Source of the DNA: Coemansia sp. RSA 487
Taxonomy: Eukaryota > Kickxellomycota > Kickxellomycetes > Kickxellales > Kickxellaceae
Reading direction: 5' to 3'
DNA: 64,000 bases
Assembly (NCBI GenBank): GCA_027577595.1
Contig: JANBRJ010000038.1
Coordinates: 82,811-146,810, forward strand
The notes under the pieces are model-generated. The model searched no databases. It saw only the letters and a list, made by a program, of their open reading frames with translations, and had not been told where the DNA came from. Numbering within the stretch: position 1 is the stretch's first letter; the number at the start of each line of letters is the position of its first letter. Position numbers and translations under genes: made by a program. Of this stretch, positions 61,060 to 64,000 are shown one piece after another.

Positions 61060-61810
61060 CTATCCCTTAACCGCTGCTACTTTGCTTGTGTTAGCCTGCT
61101 GCCCGTCTCTGGTGATCACATATCCTAAAAATTCCACTAATTCCTTAAAGAACTCGCAGTTCAACGGCTTTGTGTGTAAGTTATTCTGCCGCAGACAGCT
61201 GAGAACAGCGTCCAAATCCTTCACATGATCTTCCTGATTTTTGGAAAGCACTAAAATGTCATCGAAATATACAACACAGCATTTACCAATCAGATTACGC
61301 AGCACATGGTTCATCATCCGTTGGAAAATAATTGGAGCGTTTGCCAATCCAAACGGTACAGCCGTGTACTTGTGCGATCCGAGTTTCGTCCTGAGTCCAG
61401 ACTTTGGAATGTCTTTGTCACGAATGTGTATCCGGTAATATGCCTGTACCAAACCAAATTTTGAAGACTTGTGCGCCATGTGTTTCATCCGACAGATCGT
61501 CGATCCGCGGCATCGGAAATGCATCCTTAATTGTAATGCTATTCAAACTGCGGTGGTCAACGCACATCCGTAGTGTGCCATCCTTCTTGCGCACAAATAA
61601 AACTGAGGCAGTCCAGGGAGACATCGATGGTCTGATGTACGTTTTCGCTAGCAGATCCGATATCTGCTTTTCCAACTCTGCTATTTCCGTGTGTGCTAAC
61701 CGATATGGCGCCTTTGCAATGGGTGTATAGTCATCGAGTAGGTGAATCTCTATCTCTGGACTGCCGGGAGCAGGACGTGCTGTTGGTGGTTGCTCGTATC
61801 TGTTGGGGAT
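61060..61810 (-). pseudogene. Ty3/gypsy reverse transcriptase, broken
   Basis: The thumb/finger segments [36 protein letters not shown] and PMPRIDDL lie in one frame. PFGLANAPIIFQRMMN and the YxDD box VVYFDDILVLS lie in another after a shift near 61490. The first catalytic Asp (KLDL in relatives) reads KFGL. The connection FLGLSGHYRSFIKGY follows past a TAG near 61060 that replaces Trp. Confidence 0.8.
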
Positions 61811-62335
61811 CTAATGCAGACCCATCCCATAGACTTCGATACTGTCTTGGCCCAACAGCTCTGTTATCGTGTTAATCGAGATTGGTTTGACTGGATCTGA
61901 AGTCTGTCGAGTTGTTGATTCGGTTATCTTCCAGCGTTTTCTATCCTCCGTGATCAACACGATTCCTTCTTTGCAATGTATCACGCTGTTGTGTTTCCTC
62001 AACCAGTTGTTTCCAAGAATCACATCTGTTGTTGCTGGCATCACCAAACAGTGTGTCTCAATACGCAGGTCCGCGCTCAGACAGATGGGTAATACACAAT
62101 AACTCGAATAGTCATGACAATGTTCTCCATCGGGTAGCACAATCGGAATTGTAGTCTTTAGACGGTCCAGCGGAACCCACAGCTTCCTGCAGTATTCTTT
62201 GTCCGCGACAGTTATTTGGGAACCACCGTCCACCAGAATCCAAGCCGATTTGCCCTGGATTGATTCATCAATATAAAGTTGCTTTGCAGGCAATATTTGA
62301 GCAGGCATTTTATTATCAGAATTGGATCCGATCAA
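61811..62335 (-). pseudogene. Ty3/gypsy retropepsin region
   Basis: 175 codons with AWILVDGGSQITVADKEYC, where active retropepsins have D-S/T-G at the VDGG position. ILGNNWLRKHNSVIHCKEG matches the usual GxxWLxxHxxxIDW segment. It is separated from RT by one in-frame TAG. Confidence 0.75.
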
Positions 62336-62373
62336 TGCTACGCTATAAGAAAGAATTAACGACTTGCCGCTCG

Positions 62374-63208
62374 TTAATTCTTGGAGCCTTTTAGGCAGCT
62401 ATCGTTTAGATTGCAGTTTGCCCAGCGATCTTTCATGCCACAACCGAGGCACCAGCCTTTCACAGCTATCTCATCATATTTGCTTTTGGTGCAAAACCTT
62501 TGAAGGGATTTGTATGTAGGTAGATTGTTACGAGTCGTCATTTTGATAGCATCGATTTCCATCGGCTCTGTTTTTAAACACATCTTTAGTGGCAAAAAAC
62601 GTTCTTGCCATCAAAACCACAACTTCAAACTCGTACTCTTTCGTCGTCGATGCTTCAGAAATCAACTTATTGCATAGTTTGGACCGAATTTTTGTTGCGA
62701 AGAATTCTGCTGGCATATCCATTTTATGTCATAATTGGCACGTTTTCAAAGAATCTTGTATTGTTCCAAAAATTCCTCAAACTTGACACTAGTCGTAGGA
62801 GTCGCAAGTCTCCCGATGCGAGCATATACATCCAGGTGATTAATCACATTGCAGTATGTCAGTATAAGAAATTCCTTGAATGCGTCCCAGTACTTGGGCT
62901 CGCGCTTGACTGTGATACACCAGGGATCAAACTCGCTAAACTTATCCATTAGAATCATTCCAATGGCTAGGTCGACGACCCACAGTATGGCATGGATATT
63001 GAACGCCTTAATTTTGTTCTATATCCGTGAGCCATGGTCCTATGAGGATTCCTGCTTTGCTGTCATTTGTAAACTTTAATGGTTTTAGCGTGCCACATAT
63101 CCCAGTACGCTCTGTGATTGTCAGTTGCGTGATTTCGTTGCTCATTGTATTCTTGGAAATTTCAAAAATAGAGCGTACTTCAATGTCTTCAAAATTAAGA
63201 GAAAGCAA
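62374..63208 (-). pseudogene. Ty3/gypsy gag remnant
   Basis: Three short overlapping frames. One has the gag-like KYWDAFKEFLILTYC. Another ends with a damaged zinc knuckle WCLGCGMKDRWANC, which keeps three Cys but has no His. Frameshifts separate them. Confidence 0.55.
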
Positions 63209-63247
63209 TTTGGACTTGTAAAACCCTATAGAAGTTTAACAATAAAC

Positions 63248-63260
63248 AGCGGTGCTACCA
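63248..63260 (-). other. Primer-binding site for initiator tRNA-Met
   Basis: On the minus strand, TGGTAGCACCGCT follows the 5' LTR-like sequence. It differs by one base from TGGTAGCGCCGCT, the complement of the 3' end of fungal initiator tRNA-Met, the primer used by Ty1 and Ty3. Confidence 0.65.
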
Positions 63261-63261
63261 A

Positions 63262-63420
63262 GTTTTGTAAAGATTGTTAGTATTTTTCAAAACGGAAAAT
63301 TTCCTCTTCGTTTTTATTCCAACAAAAGATTGGCTTTTATAGCCGTCAAAATATTCTGATAATGATGATGGCTCGCAATATGATTGTCTCATGTTGGAAC
63401 AATCATATTGTCCGGAAGCA
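63262..63420 (-). repeat. 5' LTR-like sequence of the Ty3/gypsy element
   Basis: On the minus strand it begins near TGTTCCAACATGAGACA, has a TATA-like GGCTATAAAAGCC and then GAATAAAAACGAAGAGGAAA, and ends just before the primer-binding site. A 12-bp hairpin (CAATATGATTGT/ACAATCATATTG) lies at 63378-63413. Confidence 0.5.
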
Positions 63421-63570
63421 TACGATATATGCTTCCCAATTATCTAGTTCAGTTGTTATAGTGTTTGTACGGCTATAAAAGCCAGTTTTTTTTATGAAAA
63501 ATAAAAACGAGGAGATTTACTTTCATCTACTCTCTTGATATTCTTGTGAAAAGTGATATATCAGTATCGC
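63405..63570 (+). repeat. Plus-oriented LTR-like sequence, head-to-head with the 5' LTR
   Basis: Carries GGCTATAAAAGCCAG and AATAAAAACGAGGAGATTTAC, matching the minus-oriented LTR at 63262-63420 and the solo LTR at 58509-58685. No retrotransposon body follows it on the right. Ends are uncertain. Confidence 0.45.
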
Positions 63571-63809
63571 AAGTGTTCCTAAGTAAGCTAAAGAACGAAA
63601 AGAGAATGTGTGCCTGATTAGGAAAGGCAGCGTGACATTGATAACAGCGTTAGCCAATGTTATATAACGACCAAAGAGCGTTTGCTTTTTCTTTTCACTT
63701 TTGTTTCTCGGCTTCCCTTTAGCATTTTATTTCTACCAGTAGCATCAAATACATCTTTCAATGCATATATTATATTAGCTATCTGCTCTTGTTTGCTCAC
63801 CCATCCACA

Positions 63810-64000
63810 ATGGACAATGAGGATACATCAGACACAGGAGCACGCGTTATAAAGTGTCCCCTAAAATCCTTGGTAAATGACAGAAATTTCATTATCAAGG
63901 TAAACGACTATGTCGTAGCGGCCAACACAGCCTCTGCACACATGTATGGGCTAGCTCGTTGGATATTTGTCCATGAGCTGGCTACTCACAAGCAGTTCGA
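63810..64000 (+). CDS. N-terminus of an unrecognised protein (cut by window end)
   Basis: An ATG in CCACAATGG opens a frame that stays open for 63 codons to the window edge: MDNEDTSDTGARVIKCPLKS, then VNDYVVAANTASAHMYGLA and RWIFVHEL. Codon composition is mixed, but the sequence looks genuinely coding. Its style (a short acidic start, then a helix-rich segment ending in R-W-I-F-x-H-E) recalls repetitive, transposon-linked hypothetical proteins of early-diverging fungi; that is a weak impression. The position beside a retrotransposon cluster fits. A GTAAAC at 63900 could be a weak donor. Confidence 0.45.
   Translation, partial: MDNEDTSDTGARVIKCPLKSLVNDRNFIIKVNDYVVAANTASAHMYGLARWIFVHELATHKQF

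Larger units (their letters stand above)
58750..63420 (-). mobile_element. Ty3/gypsy chromodomain retrotransposon, dead
   Basis: Read on the minus strand from 63420 down: 5' LTR-like sequence, primer-binding site, gag remnant, protease, reverse transcriptase, RNase H, integrase with HHCC finger, chromodomain and 3' LTR-like sequence. This order is diagnostic of Ty3/gypsy chromoviruses of fungi. The pol frame carries at least eight stops and two frameshifts, plus loss of several catalytic residues, so it cannot move by itself. LTRs at the two ends are strongly diverged, suggesting an old insertion or replaced ends. Boundaries are approximate. Confidence 0.8.

Overview
This window looks like nuclear DNA of an early-diverging filamentous fungus. 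The genes are typical of fungi and opisthokonts (SAGA Spt8, eIF4G, Hsp110, calcineurin B, mitochondrial LeuRS). Most are long and have one exon, and the two clear spliced genes use GTAAGT/GTGAGT...AG introns. Coding sequence is GC-rich, while the spacers and mobile elements are AT-rich. Three genes are rare or absent in yeasts: LARP1 with a DM15 region, an FHIP/RAI16 protein and an NAD-type L-lactate dehydrogenase. My best guess is a zoopagomycotan such as the Kickxellomycotina, but this is inference only.

Layout. At 1-3700 (-) lies most of a two-exon Mios/SEA4 gene (GATOR2 nutrient signalling to TORC1), cut by the window start. After a 3.4 kb empty spacer comes a plus-strand run: LARP1 (7077-11346, three exons), a very long Sec7-domain ARF-GEF-like protein (12799-17706), an FHIP protein (18434-21907), a degenerate cyclopropane-synthase-like methyltransferase (22326-23768) and a P5B ATPase (25856-29692). 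Calcineurin B (-) follows, then LDH (+) and a CLPTM1-like membrane protein (+), which converges on mitochondrial leucyl-tRNA synthetase (-). A 3.1 kb spacer at 37.6-40.8 kb holds a Tc1-type relic and a SINE-like patch. A minus-strand run then follows: an unknown six-span membrane protein, Spt8, CDP-DAG synthase, Hsp110, eIF4G and an Mgr3-like mitochondrial TPR protein.

The last 7 kb (56.85-63.6 kb) is a nest of mobile elements. A Tc1-like transposon with recognisable terminal inverted repeats sits directly upstream of the TPR gene. A 176-bp solo LTR is inserted inside that transposon, and a second LTR copy lies 0.5 kb away in inverted orientation. Next to them is a dead Ty3/gypsy chromodomain retrotransposon with many stops, frameshifts and lost catalytic residues. 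Its primer-binding site matches initiator tRNA-Met. The window ends in the first 63 codons of an unrecognised plus-strand gene.

The housekeeping genes do not form one pathway. There is a loose theme of translation and growth control (Mios to TORC1, LARP1, eIF4G, mitochondrial LeuRS) and of endomembrane or lipid work (Sec7, FHIP, CDS1, CLPTM1-like, P5B ATPase). I saw no CRISPR array, rRNA or convincing tRNA gene. The strongest oddities are the missing glutamic finger in the Sec7 domain, the missing glycine loop in the methyltransferase, the layered transposon insertions, and the partial gene at the right edge.
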